Assembly: GCF_902686445.1 (NCBI RefSeq)
Contig: NC_062218.1
Span: forward strand, 134,339,241 to 134,403,240
Direction: 5' to 3'
Length of the DNA stretch: 64,000 bases
Source of the DNA: Sciurus carolinensis
Lineage: Eukaryota > Chordata > Mammalia > Rodentia > Sciuridae
The notes under the pieces were generated by a model. That model did not search any database. It saw only the letters and a program-made list of their open reading frames with translations, and was not told the DNA's origin. Position numbers and translations under genes: made by a program. The stretch's first letter is position 1; every line of letters begins with the position of its first letter. Below, piece by piece: positions 34,800-46,224 of the stretch.

Positions 34800-35277
34800 T
34801 ATATTAGTTTGCTAGGGCTGCTGGAACAAGTGCCCATAAACTGCATGCCTTAAAACAATAGAAATGTATTCTTTGACAGTTCTAGAGGCTAGAAGTCCAA
34901 AATCAAGGTGTTGGCAGGCCAAGCTTTTTCTGCAGGCACTAGGGGAGAATTTGTTTTCTACCTTCCCCTTATTTTGTTTTCCTGGCAATCACTGGGGATT
35001 TTTGACCTGAAGACACATCACTCCAACTTGTGCCTTTGTTGACAGATGGTATTCTCCCTGTGTGTGTCTTTCAGTGTCTCTTGTCCTCTTCTGATGAGGA
35101 CACCAGTCCTAGTAGAGATTAAGAGACCACTCTAACCAGTATGGCCTTGTCTCAACTAGTTACATCTATAACGACCCTACTTCCAAATAAAGTTACAGTG
35201 TAAACCTTCAGCAAGGACATGAATTTGGGGGTGGTATAGCTATCTGCCATATGTTATCCAACCAATTACAGCATGTT
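34800..35277 (-). mobile_element. MLT1-type MaLR LTR, antisense
   Basis: 'tattagtttgctagggctgctggaacaagtgcc...caatagaaatgtattctttgacagttctagaggctag' followed by 'ggacaccagtcctag' and 'cttccaaataaagttacagtg' is a near-complete reversed MLT1 LTR. Confidence 0.83.
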
Positions 35278-35299
35278 TAATGTCTGTGTCAATGTTGTA

Positions 35300-35307
35300 T
35301 AGTCATC

Positions 35308-35352
<45 letters not shown>

Positions 35353-35772
35353 TGAGGATTGAACCCAGGGTCCTGTGCTTGCAAGGCAAGCACTCTACCC
35401 AACTGAGCTATATCCTAGCCCTAGTCATCACTTGGTACCCTTAGGGTATTTGTTCCAAGATGCCCCGTAGATACCCAAATCCACATGCTAAAGGTGGTAA
35501 TATAAAATGGTGTACTATTTGCATATAATCTACACTTGTCCTTCCATATGCTGCTTAAACCTTAAACCATCTCTAGATTCTGTATAAAACTTAATGTAAT
35601 GTAAATGCTGTGTAAATAGGTGCTGTACTATATTGTATAGTAGCAATAATAAAAGAAAAGAATGTACTTGTCCAAAACAGATGCAATTTTTTTCAAATAT
35701 TTTCCATTTGTGGTTGGTTGAATCCAAGAATACAGAATCTATAGAAGCTGTAGATATGGAGGGTTGACTGTA
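35300..35772. mobile_element. MER2-like transposon split by an ID SINE
   Basis: 'tagtcatcacttggtacccttagggtatttgttccaagatgcc' to 'atatggagggttgactgta'. It is the same family as 32061-32381 in the opposite sense, with the ID insertion inside its first terminal repeat. Confidence 0.82.
35311..35421 (-). mobile_element. Young-looking ID SINE with very long T tail
   Basis: A T run of about 39 bases precedes a near-consensus ID body ('ttgaacccagggtcctgtgcttgcaaggcaagcactctaccc'). TAGTCATCACT flanks it at 35300-35310 and 35422-35432. The long pure tail suggests a recent insertion. Confidence 0.95.
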
Positions 35773-35889
35773 TTTAAGAACAAAGCATACCTATTTATTC
35801 AAATAATTTGTCAGTTGGTAGAATTTCATAATTTTTTCTTATAGATCCCAGTTTATTTCTAGTTTTTTCTTTAAATTAAGAGTTTGTTT

Positions 35890-35973
35890 AATTTTTTTGT
35901 GGTGCTGATTATTGATCTAAGGTCCTCTAGATGCTAGGCAAATACTATACCACTCAGTTATATCCCCAACCCT
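35890..35973 (-). mobile_element. ID SINE, antisense, diverged
   Basis: 'gtggtgctgattattgatctaaggtcctctagatgctaggcaaatactataccactcagttatatccccaacc'. Short T tail and many substitutions. Confidence 0.8.
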
Positions 35974-35999
35974 ATTTATGTAGGCAAATTCAGAACACT

Positions 36000-37090
36000 T
36001 GGGGCTAAGAGTGCTCTAGGACAATGCTGGGGGCTCCCTCTGCTCCCTCTCCCGTCAGCCAGTACCCAGTGAAGTTCACAGCTCCACTGCATGTTTGTGT
36101 TCTCGTTTCTCCCAAGGATTTATTTGCCCTCATTTGCATAAGAAATACCATGCTCCCCATGCTAATGAGCAGGTCCATCTGGCAGGTGCGGGCCTCCTCT
36201 CGAGGGCTCTGCTCAGTTGAGAGTGGTGCAGACCAGGAGCCGTTCTAATTAGGCTGTTCCTTTCCAGGACCAAAGAGGGACTATCCCAAACAGGCTCTTC
36301 AAACACTAGTTGGACCAGGGATCTCTGCAGCAGGCCAGAGCTGGCTCCCTGAGCTGCAGGCCGTCTGTCTGCTTGCCCATCTGTGTGGGCCATCTGGGCC
36401 AGCCCTTCTTCTTCCAGATTGTCCTTGGCTGGACCAGGGCTGGGCCACCACCAAGAAGGCATTTCATAGTGACATTGTGAAGTTAAACTGGGGCAGACCT
36501 CATGGCCATCAAGTTGACCTTATCCCTCCAGCCTACAAAGACTTGAATCCTGGAATATGGTGACACAGAAGTTGTCCTTTGGAAAATCAGTTCAGAGCAG
36601 TGCTTGGTTTGGCTGTTAGTGGTAACATGTCAGTAAATGTACCTTACCTCCTCGTGGTCACTTGGATGACCCTCATATTAACCTCTTGTGCACCCATTGC
36701 TGTAAACCACTGCTCCTCTGGGCCAAGCAGGCCTGTGCTGGCCTCAGAAGACAGAAGTGAGGGGTGTAGCGCCTTAGGAACCCTGGCGCTACAGTATGGT
36801 GATGTGATTGCCAAAAGAGAGCCTGGTCAGAAGTCACTGCATCTGACTTCAGTGGGACTTGCTCAGTTGAGCATTGGGCCCTCCATCTCCAGGTCTTCTC
36901 TGTCTACGTGGAGAATCAAGTCTGCATCCCCTGCCCCAGGTTACCTTCAGGCTTGACTCAGTTGAAGCCATCTTGGCTCCACTCCTCCCTACCATGCTTA
37001 GCCCAAAGTTTCCGGGTGTCGAATGAACACTCCTAACCTCAGTTAGCCTCATTTCTAGTAATGGGATAAAAATCCAGGCTGATTGATTTA
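36000..37090. other. Unique stretch with a candidate regulatory cluster
   Basis: No repeat recognised. At 36132-36139 there is an octamer ATTTGCAT, with homeodomain-like 'ctaatgagc' at 36162 and TAATTA at 36246-36251. Frames of 110 and 125 residues have no known domain. Confidence 0.35.
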
Positions 37091-37091
37091 A

Positions 37092-37533
37092 ATATAGTTT
37101 GTCCCAGGGTTCACGTGTTGAAAGCTTCGTCTCCAGTGTGGCTGTATTAAGGGGTGGTGGGACCTTTGGGGGGGGGGCTTTATCTTCTTGTGGAAGATAA
37201 TTAAATCATTAAAGATGCTGCCCTGGGAAGGGATTAATATTTTTCTCATGGGACCCCAGTTAGTTGCTGTGTGAAAAGATCGCTATAAAAGGGTAAGACT
37301 AGCCCCTCCCCACTCTCTGGATTGCTGTCTTGCCATTCAAACTCCCCCTCATATACACACTACCACCACAATGCTGTCACCATGATGTGACACAGCTAAG
37401 GGAGCTTCACCAGAGCTGGTGCCTTGCTATTTGTACTTTCTGTCTTCAAAACTTTGTACTAAATAAGACTTTTTTCCTTATACACTATCCAGTTACAGGT
37501 ATTTTGTTATAAAAATAGAAAATGGACCAATAC
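37092..37533 (+). mobile_element. MST-like MaLR solo LTR
   Basis: 'gtttgtcccagggttcacgtgttgaaagc', 'gtggtgggacctttggg', a TATA-type 'cgctataaaaggg' at about 37281 and a 3' end 'aaaatggaccaatacagg'. The usual AATAAA is 'ctaaataagac'. Confidence 0.78.
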
Positions 37534-38140
37534 AGGTAGTTTCCAGGAAGAAAGGGGTTCTGGAGTGCTCTAAGTATCCCAGGAGCGTGGAGGGAAGCTT
37601 GAAGGAGGGAGGTGGCAAGTGAAAAAACGGCCTGAGAAACTGGCAGATGGAGCACTCTGGAGTATATTTTACTCTCTTTTTACTTTGCTACAGGAAAACT
37701 CAGGAGAAATAGTAAGTCAAAGAGAAGGTTTGCTAAGTTCTAGGCTGGCAGCTGGAGGACTGTGCTGGAGACGGACTGAAAGCAGCATGGATGTGCCAAG
37801 AAGCCTTGAGGCCAGAACAGATGAGACTGTACTCAGAGCCCTGGGGCTAGAGTTTAGGAATAAGGAGGAGGATTTTGAAAGTGGAAAGAGAGTGAGGGGT
37901 TTAGTGTGATTGATTAGCGTTAGAGTTTCTTTTAGTGTTATTCCAAACTAAATTCTACATTTGTATTTTAAAAATATGAGTATAGTATGCATATGGATAT
38001 AAAGTGCATTTAAATACATTGATCTTAAGCAAACAGCTCAGTGAATCTTGCAAATGTAGAGAGATGCTTATTAGCATGCTGTAAAGCTCCTGTATTAATA
38101 ATTTTTTTTATATTCTGTATTTTATGATGCTTTGACATCA
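37534..38140. other. Unassigned stretch
   Basis: A 96-residue frame (37619-37909) lies in unique-looking sequence with no domain I recognise and no splice context. From 37960 the sequence is AT-rich and featureless. Confidence 0.35.
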
Positions 38141-38148
38141 CATGATGC

Positions 38149-38603
38149 TTTGCGGGCCAGGGAGACTGCCTCTCCCAGGGCTAGCTCAGTCCTAGAGCTA
38201 GGAAACAACTCACCTGCAGGTGCCTTTCGTATACAAAGAATCCAGTTCTGAACCACCTCCTTTATTTGATTCTCACACCAAGGGAATATTCTCACTGCCC
38301 TAAATCACTCCAGGGTCAGGTTCTGGACAACTGGGGCCCACCTCGGAACCCTAGTGATTGCCAACATTATTCAAACTAGCCAATCCTAGACTCCTCAGCT
38401 TGCCTACGGTGCCTCGCTCCTTCTTTCCCTTGAAAACCACAGTAAATGCTCTGGCCCAAGCTTTCCCTTCATTTCTCCTGCCTCCTGACCAAGGCTAGTA
38501 CTTCCTCAGATGACCCTTTGTGCTATGGAGTTCCTCCTCTTGGGAACTGTAAGCAATAAACTCTTCTTTCAGAGCCTGTGTTTCCCTGTCTGTTATCTTA
38601 CCA
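38149..38603 (+). mobile_element. Probable class I (ERV1-like) solo LTR
   Basis: AATAAA at 38555-38560 in 'gggaactgtaagcaataaactcttctttc', followed by 'cctgtgtttccctgtctgttatcttaccaca', has the layout of a gammaretrovirus-like R/U5 end. The upstream 'ctaaatcactccaggg...ccaatcctagactcc' contains a CCAAT box. I could not find a target duplication, so the left edge is uncertain. Confidence 0.45.
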
Positions 38604-38811
38604 CACCTGATTACATTTGGAGACAGCTGCACTACATCTCTTCCTAGTCTGTATACTCCTCTACTACAAGAGGTAACCATTGTTCTGATTTCCATCATAA
38701 AGAGTTGATTATTATTCTTGCCCTTTCTGTAACATTCAGTATGTTCCCTTTTGTATCTGGCTTCTTTCATTCAACATAATGAAATTCAGCCATGTTTTGA
38801 GACAACTGGGC

Positions 38812-38814
<3 letters not shown>

Positions 38815-38855
<41 letters not shown>
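38815..38855 (+). repeat. (TG)n microsatellite
   Basis: About 20 uninterrupted TG units within the L1M fragment. Confidence 0.97.
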
Positions 38856-38857
<2 letters not shown>

Positions 38858-38920
38858 TGTTCCACTCTATGCATGAGCCACAATTCACTCATTTATTAAT
38901 TGATGGAAGTTTGGATTTTT

Positions 38921-39079
38921 TTTAAAAAAATATATTTTTAGTTGTGAGTGGACACAATACCTTTATTTTATTTTTATGGGGTGCTGAGGATCGAACCCAG
39001 GGCCTCATGTGTGCTAGGTAAGCGTGCTACCACTGAGCCACAACCCCAGCCCCATCAGACACAATCCCAGCCCTGGGAA
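38921..39079 (-). mobile_element. ID-family SINE with 3' extension
   Basis: 'tttttagttgtgagtggacacaatacctttattttatttt' then the ID body. TTTGGATTTTT flanks it at 38910-38920 and 39080-39090. The final 'cacaatcccagccct' looks like a small duplication of the ID 5' end. Confidence 0.9.
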
Positions 39080-39112
39080 TTTGGATTTTTGACCATTAAA
39101 AATAAAGTTGTT

Positions 39113-39198
39113 GGGGCTGGGAATATAGATCAGTTGGTAGAGTGCTTGCCTCACAAGCACAAGACCCTGGGTTCAATCCCCAGCACCACAAAAAAAAA
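39113..39198 (+). mobile_element. ID SINE, sense, near consensus
   Basis: 'ggggctgggaatatagatcagttggtagagtgcttgcc' with an A box near 'gatcagttgg' and B box 'ggttcaatcc'. AAAGTTGTT-type flanks occur at 39104-39112 and about 39199-39207. A pol III promoter could still be readable. Confidence 0.92.
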
Positions 39199-39921
39199 AA
39201 AGTTGTTATGAACATTCTTGAATGTGTCTTTTAGTGGGTATTTGCACTTATTTCTCTTGGGCATAGAAAATGAGAGAGATATCCAAGTGAAATGGCATGC
39301 ATGTGTTAGGGAAAGGAGACATTTCCAATCAGTTTTGCATAGTAGTACCAATTTATGTGCCCCAAAGAAATGCATGAGGGTTCATATGACTAACACGTAG
39401 TATGGTCAATATTTGTAGCCCTTCTGCCACAATATAGATATATGTTGGTGTGGTTTTAATTTGCACTTCCCTAATGAATAGTGAGATTGAACACTGTTCC
39501 TATGTGTGTTGGTCACTAGGAGATCTTCTTTTGGAAAGACCTTTTAAAGGTTTTTTGTCATTTAAGAAATATATCATTAATCTATTTTATATCAAATCAG
39601 TAAGTCTACAACCAATGTTGTGCATAAAGAATTGAACAGGTAAAAATGATTGCATGCTGGAATGGGGTAAGTTAGACTTGGGTGGCCTGTGCTATGGGAA
39701 AGTTACTGGTTGGATCTGGATCCCAAGCATATCTTCCAGGATGAGCTTGTCCCTATCTTATTGATCAGCTGATTTCTCCCTCTCTGTGCTTATTTTTCTA
39801 AGTTTTGTTTTGTGGTCATCAGATTCTTTTGGAGTAAACTGTAAGTCTCTTATAAGTGACAATTGTGTGATTCTTATATTTTTGTCTCTTGAGTCCTCTG
39901 GTAACACTTCTCCATCTCCAT

Positions 39922-40610
39922 CCATTTAGCAAATATTTAATGAGCACTTACTTCTCCTCTAGGTGTCAAAATCACTGTCCTAGATGTTGGGCCTCATCTC
40001 ACCATGGGCTTCATTCTTGTGGTGATGACAGTAAAGGGAATGACAGTAAAAAAAAGAAACAGAAACCTTGTAATTTCAAGAAATGATATGTACAAAGCTT
40101 AAAAAAGTGCCAACCTGAATGTAAAATAATGATTAATGAGGTTGGGAAGTGTATGTATGTCAGGGAGAGTGGATAAAGGAAGATTGGATTTGATCAATGC
40201 ATGCTGTAAACATGTATGGAAATATCACATTAGTATAAAAATAAATCATTATGTAAAATAAATACGTGTTAGTAAAAAGATAAAAAAGAAATGATATACA
40301 CAAAAAAAGAAAGAAATAAACAGGATGAAGTTATACTGTGCGTGTGTGTGTGCGTGTGCACGCAGGTGCATGTGGTTATCATAGGAAAGATAGTATGGGG
40401 CTCTCTGAGAAGGTGTTTTTAAAATAGACACCTGAAAGCAGTGGGGAAGGAAGCCCTCTGTGGGAAGAACAATCTAGACAGAACAGAACAGCATGCACAA
40501 AGGCTCGGAGGCAGAAATGTTCTTGCTTAAGGTGCAGAAAGACATCCAGAGAGACTGGAGAAGTGGAAATAAGGGAGAGAGCAGTAGGGGTGTGATCATT
40601 TGGTTCTGGG
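39922..40610 (+). repeat. L2 LINE 3' region split by a truncated L1
   Basis: 'catttagcaaatatttaatgagcac' and 'cctagatgttggg', then after the L1 insertion 'agaacagaacagcatgcacaaaggctcggaggcag'. The two halves are in the order of one L2 3' end. Confidence 0.65.
40090..40285 (+). mobile_element. 5'-truncated L1 3' end, 12-bp target duplication
   Basis: A short L1 3' UTR ('gatcaatgcatgctgtaaacatgtatggaaatatcac') with an A-rich end, flanked by AAGAAATGATAT at 40078-40089 and 40286-40297. Confidence 0.78.
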
Positions 40611-40611
40611 A

Positions 40612-40745
40612 TAGTTATTTATCCATTTAACCCTCTGTTTCATCTTGTAAAGTATGGAATAATAATAGTTCCTGCCTTGTAAGTTTGCCAAATGGATTAC
40701 ATGAAGCAATTGTGCACAGATCTCTTGGAATCTTTGGAAAAGGGA
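40612..40745 (-). repeat. MIR SINE
   Basis: 'agttatttatccatttaaccctctgtttcatcttgtaaag' and 'gaataataatagttcctgccttg' fit the reversed MIR core. Confidence 0.78.
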
Positions 40746-41317
40746 AGATACGATTATCAGGCCCTTCTTTCTCTACCTGGGCATTTTGTGGCTCATTAGA
40801 TGCATTTATATTGTAATTATTTATGTATTTAGTTTTTCTAGACCAGAGATTGCAAACTGGCATCCATAGCCTGAATTCAGTCTGTTGATATTTAGTTTAA
40901 CACCAACAGGTTTTTTGTTTTAATAAGACGATGAATTGCCAACTTTAAAAATTTGGAAAGTTCCACAGAAAAATTTGGGTTTAGGGCTTTTCTTGAGGAA
41001 TTTCAAGACATAGCCATGCTTGTTTTGAGTGTCTGAGTGCCTGTTGACTGGCTGGAGGGAAACGGTGGCTGCCCCAACACTGGGGAAGTCCTGTGTTCTT
41101 CACTCTGCAGGGTTCCCACCTCGCCTCTCCTCTCATTTCTCTGCTTCTTGGTCACTGAAGGTATCTGTTGTTTTGAACACTACTGAATACCATGGATTCC
41201 TTGAGGGTAAAGAACACCCATTTTGTTCTCTTAGTCTTTGTATTCCTGGAAGGCCTTTACCTAACATTCATAGGGCCTGGGGCAAAGGTACAAACAAAGG
41301 CCCAAATATCAGATATG
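40746..41317. other. Unassigned stretch left of the hAT relic
   Basis: A possible old DNA-transposon end is seen at 'accagagattgcaaactggc' (about 40843). The 118-residue frame at 41029-41385 runs into the hAT relic and has no recognised domain. Confidence 0.3.
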
Positions 41318-41946
41318 AAACTCTGTTCTTTCTTTGTGATCCATGGGCTCCTGAGGGTTCTGCAACCTCTCCAGAGGGTCTGTGAAATAAAAATATTTTC
41401 CTATTAATAATAAAATTATTTTCCTTTTTCACTGGATTGAACTTTGCCCTGATAGTACAAAACAGTGGTGGTTAAAACTGCTGGTACCCTAATTCAAATC
41501 ATGACATTGGTTCCCCATTGTACCAGCAGGCTACTCTGCAATCACAGTTTTCAAAAAGTTACTTAGGAATGTCCTTGACAAAGCAGTAACAATTATTAAT
41601 TTTATTAAATCTTGCTGCAGGAGTACATGTCTTTTTAGTGTATCATGTTATGAAGTGGGAAGCAGACATAATGCACTGTGTTACATTCTGAAGTACTGTA
41701 GTTATCTTGAAGAAAAACACTTGTGCAATCATTTGAGTTGCAAACTGAACTAGTCACTTTTATTTTCATGGAATATAATTTTTGCTTGAAAGATCAACTG
41801 ACAGTCCCACCATGTTTATTCAGATTCAGATTATTGGAAAACATTCCATTGAAATCAAATGAAGTAAGCCTATCTCTTCAAGGAAAAAAACTTCCAATGT
41901 TTGTTCCCAATGATAAAAATTGAAATTTCAAGTGAAAGACTTTTGA

Positions 41947-43352
41947 CGGGTCCAAGATGGTAGACTAGAAGGAGGCTGTGCTCCTTGTCACTCCATAACT
42001 CATGTTTCAAGCACAGAATATCTGTTTCTTGGTGAGGCAATTTTTGCAGCTTATTGATCCCCTGCTGTTTACCCCATTTGTCTACTGTGATCATCTGTAG
42101 TCTGCCAGCATATCGACTACTTTTTGAGTGCAGATTGCTCACTATCTGGTGCCTATCATGTGTCATTTGCCTGCCACTTGCCTGTCCATCGCCTGCCTTT
42201 CACCTACCCATCACCCATCGCCCGAGGTTCACCTCCCAATCCTCCAACAGCAGTCAGTAGACTGACCACAGACCGCCAGTGGAGCACCAGTTGCCTCTTG
42301 TTGCTTGGAAGTTCACTGTCACAGTACCTACAGGTTTGGTTACACATGACTGCTGCCATTTTGAGACTTGTAGGACCCCTGGCCGATTTGACTGAGCCCT
42401 GTCTCCAGGATCCCTCAGCCCGACCGATCACTCCCTGCCTCCGGGGCCCTCACATTGACTGCTCCCCACCACCAGGACCCCCAGACCGACTGACTGTGCC
42501 CTACTACCAAAATCCCCAGACCGACTGACTGTGCCCTACTACCAAAACCCCCAGACCGACTGATTACGCCCCACCTCCAGGATCTCCCAACCAGACCGAC
42601 AACACCCACCTCCAGGACCCCTGCCTGACCGTGCCCACACCCCCCAGCTGCAGCTCCCCATTTGCCAACACATTTGGAAGCCAGAGCGGCCATCTTGGAT
42701 AATCCTGGAAGCTATATCTCCCATCTTTAGGTGGGGCAAATCCCATCCTGAGACACCTGCTGGAGACTGGAAGCTCATTGTCAGGTACCTCTCATACATC
42801 AGGCTACTGAAGACTGGGAGGTTTGAATACTATATGACTGTTATAGTGTAGATTTTCTTTTTCCTTCTTATTGAAAAATTTAAAATTTTTATTTCCTTAC
42901 TTTTCTCGCTCTCTTTTCCTTTTGTTTACCTGTTCCCTCAGAGTCTCTTTCTCCCTTTTCCCATGCTAACAACCAACTTCTTTTGATTACACTCTCACTC
43001 TTTCTATGATCTAGAACTTCTATATATTCTTTTCTTATCCCATTAACAGCTACATCCTACACTCCTCCGCATACTCTTTGTCCTCCATTAGAAACTGTAG
43101 ACCTTATTGCAAATCTATTTGTTATACTGAAGATAATAATTGAACTCATTCTGTTTATTATGACAATATTGCTAATGTCCTCATAGGGGCTATTTGGTTT
43201 CGGGTTGCATACTGTCTGAACTGGGCACTGCTAATACTGATCTCCCCCTTAAAGAAAAGGTTTTGGAAATCTACAGGGTCACTATAAGCCTATAGGGGGG
43301 AAATTGCAATACCCTAGATTCGCACTGCTAGAGGGGAAGATACATGAACAAC
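41947..43352 (+). promoter_or_regulatory. L1 5' UTR with GC-rich tandem repeat
   Basis: About 1.4 kb of non-coding leader, where the internal L1 promoter would lie. Between about 42380 and 42640 it is C-rich and repetitive. Three units of exactly 35 bp start at 42481, 42516 and 42551 ('ccagaccgactgactgtgcc'). Frames of up to 134 residues on both strands are chance. An 'aagatggta' near the start resembles the YY1-type site that positions L1 transcription in other mammals. Confidence 0.8.
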
Positions 43353-44383
43353 ATGAAAAACAGGGAAGAAAATGATCCAAACAAATCCAGATTCTATATT
43401 AATAGAATCCAGTGACAATATGATAGAAGGAATGTCAGAAAATGACTTCAGATTATACATGATTAAAATGATTCATGAAGCAAAGGATGAGATAAGAGAA
43501 CAAATGCAGGCAATGAATGATCATACCAATAAGCAGTTGAAAGAGCAACTGCAGGAAGCAAAAGATCATTTCAACAAAGAGATAGAGATTCTCAAAAAAA
43601 AAAAAAAAAAAAAACAAAAAAACCAAATGGAAATCCTTGAAATGAAGGAAACAATAAACCAAATAAAAACTCAATGGAAAGCATCACCAACAGACTAACC
43701 CGCTTGGAAGACAGGACCTCAGACTATAAAGACAAAATATTTAATCTTGAAAATAAAGTTGTCCAAACAGAGAAGATGATAAGAAATCATGAACAGAATC
43801 TCCAAGAACTATGGGACATCATGAAAAGACCAAATTTAAGAATTATCGGGATTGAGAAAGGCACAGAGATACAAACCAAAGGAATGAACAACCTATTCAA
43901 TGAAATAATGTCAGAAAATTTCCCAAAACTGAAGAATGAAATGAAAAATCAAATACAAGAGGCTTACAGAACACCAAATGCACAAAATCACAGCAGATCC
44001 ACACCAAGGCACATTATAATGAAAATGTCTAACATACAAAATAAAGATAGGATTTTGAAGCTGCGAGAGAAAAGCATCAGATTACAGGTAGGGGGAAACC
44101 AATACGGATATCAGCAGATTTCTCAGCCCAAACTCTAAAAGCTAAAAGGACCTGGAACAATGTATTTCAAGCTCTGAAAGAACATAGTTGCCAACCAAGA
44201 ATCCTATACCCAGCAAAACTAACCTTCAGATTTGAAGACAAAATAAAATCCTTCCATGATAAACAAAAGTTAAAAGAATTTACAAATAGAAAGCCTGCAC
44301 TACAGAATATTCTCAACAAAATATTCCATGAGGAGGAAATGAAAAACAACAATGTAGGTCAGCAAAGGGAGGAACTTCCTTAA
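43353..44383 (+). pseudogene. L1 ORF1 (RNA-binding ORF1p), frameshifted
   Basis: ORF1p normally forms trimers through a coiled coil and coats L1 RNA. Here a likely start at 43353 is out of frame with the body because of an extra A in an A run. The coiled-coil part is at 43372-43698 and includes an A run of about 20 bases. A further frameshift leads to the RRM part and the C-terminal part ('RPNLRIIGIEKG', 43674-44138). The last about 80 codons are in the third frame, to a stop at 44381. At least three frame changes, so no full protein. Confidence 0.9.
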
Positions 44384-46224
44384 AGGAAAATCCATTCAAA
44401 GGAGAAACCAGGTCAAGTTAAAAACCAAAAATAAACCCAAATAACTGGGAATACAAATCATATCTCAGTAATGTCCCTGAATGTCAGTGGTCTAAACTCA
44501 TCAATCAAAAGACATAGACTGGCAGAATGGATTAAAAAGAAAGACCCAACAATATGCTGCCTGCAAAAGACTAATCTCATAGAAAAAGACATCCACAGAC
44601 TAAAGGTGAAAGGATGGGAAAAAACCTACCATGCACATGGACTCAGTAAAAAAGCAGGGGTTTCCATCCTTATTTCAGATAAAGAGAACTTTGAGCCAAA
44701 GTTAGTCAGAAGGGATAAAGGACATTTCATACAGCTTAAGGGAACCATAAATCAGGAAGACATAACATTTGTAAATATTTATGCCTCAAACAATGGTGCA
44801 TCCATGTACATCAAACAAATCCTTCTCAATTCCAGGAATCAAATAGATCACAACACAATAATTCTGGGTGACTTTAACACACCACTGTCACCACTGGGTA
44901 GATCTTCCAAACAAAAACTAAACAAAGAAACCATAGAACTCAATAACACAATCAATAACTTAGATTTAACAGACATATATAGAATATTCCATCCATCAAT
45001 GAGCGAATTCACTTTCTTCTTGGCAGCACATGGAACCTTCTCAAAAATAGACCATATGTTATGCCACAAAGAAGCCCTTAGGAAATGCAAAAAAATAGAG
45101 ATACTGCCTTGTGTTCTATCAGATCATAATGGAATGAGAGTAGAAATCAATGACAAAATAAAAAACAGAAATTACTCCAACACCTGGAGACTAAATAATA
45201 TGCTATTGAATGAAACATGGATAACAAAAAACATCAGGGAGGAGATAAAAAATTCTTAGAGGTAAACGAGAATGAAGATACAGCACATCAAAATCTCTGG
45301 GACATTATGAAAGTGGTACTAAGAGGAAAATTCATTGCATGGAGCACATTCAAGAAAAGAATAATAAGTCAACAACTAAATGACCTAACATTACAGCTCA
45401 AAGCCCTAAAAAAAGAAGAACAGAACAACACCAAAAGTAGTAGAAGACAGGAAATAATTAAAATCAGAACTGAAATCAATGAAATTGAGACAAAAGAAAC
45501 AATTCAAAAAATTAACAAAACAAAAAGTTGATTCTTTAAAAAAGTAATCAAAATAGACAAACCCTTACCGACACTAACAAAGAGGAGAGAGAAAACTCAA
45601 ATTACTAAAATTCGTGATGAAAAAGGAACTATCATGACAGACACCACCGAAATACATAACATAATGAGAAGCTACTTTGAAAATCTATATTCCAACAAAA
45701 TAGAAAATACTGAAGACATCAACAAATTTCTAGAGACATATGATACTCCCAAATTGAACCAGGAGGACATACACTATTTAAACAGATCAATATCAATATC
45801 AAGCAATGAAGTAGAAGAAGCCATCAAAAGCCTACCAGCTAAGAAAAGCTCAGGACCAGACAGATTCTCAGTCGAGTTCCACAAGACCTTCAGAGAAGAA
45901 TTCATTCCAATACTTCTCAAAGTATTCCAGGAAATAGAAAAGGAGGGAACCCTACCAAACTCATTCTATTTTATTCTATCACTCTCATACCCAAACCAGG
46001 CAAAGACATATCAAAGAAAGAAAATTTTAGACCAATATCCTTGATGAATATAGATGCAAAGATCCTCAACAAAATCCTGGCAAACCATATCCAAAAACAT
46101 ATCAAGAAGATAGTGCATCACGATCAAGTGGGGTTCAACCCGGGAATGCAAGGTTGGTTAAACATCTGTAAATCAATAAATGTAATCCATCATGTCAATA
46201 GACTTAAGGATAAGAATCATATGG

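Larger units (their letters stand above)
38640..39565 (-). mobile_element. Old L1M fragment, antisense, interrupted
   Basis: 'tatctggcttctttcattcaacataatgaaattcagccatg' and later 'tgttggtgtggttttaatttgcacttccctaatgaatagtgag' are typical antisense L1M. A TG repeat, an extended ID SINE and an ID SINE interrupt it. Confidence 0.72.

Noticed and set aside
39113..39198. tRNA gene
   Set aside because: It has A- and B-box-like motifs but lacks a cloverleaf and has an A tail and target duplication, so it is an ID SINE.
42054..42799. Gene on either strand of the GC-rich block
   Set aside because: Frames of up to 134 residues occur on both strands of the L1 5' UTR and recur in the orphan cassette at 30380; they are non-coding leader.
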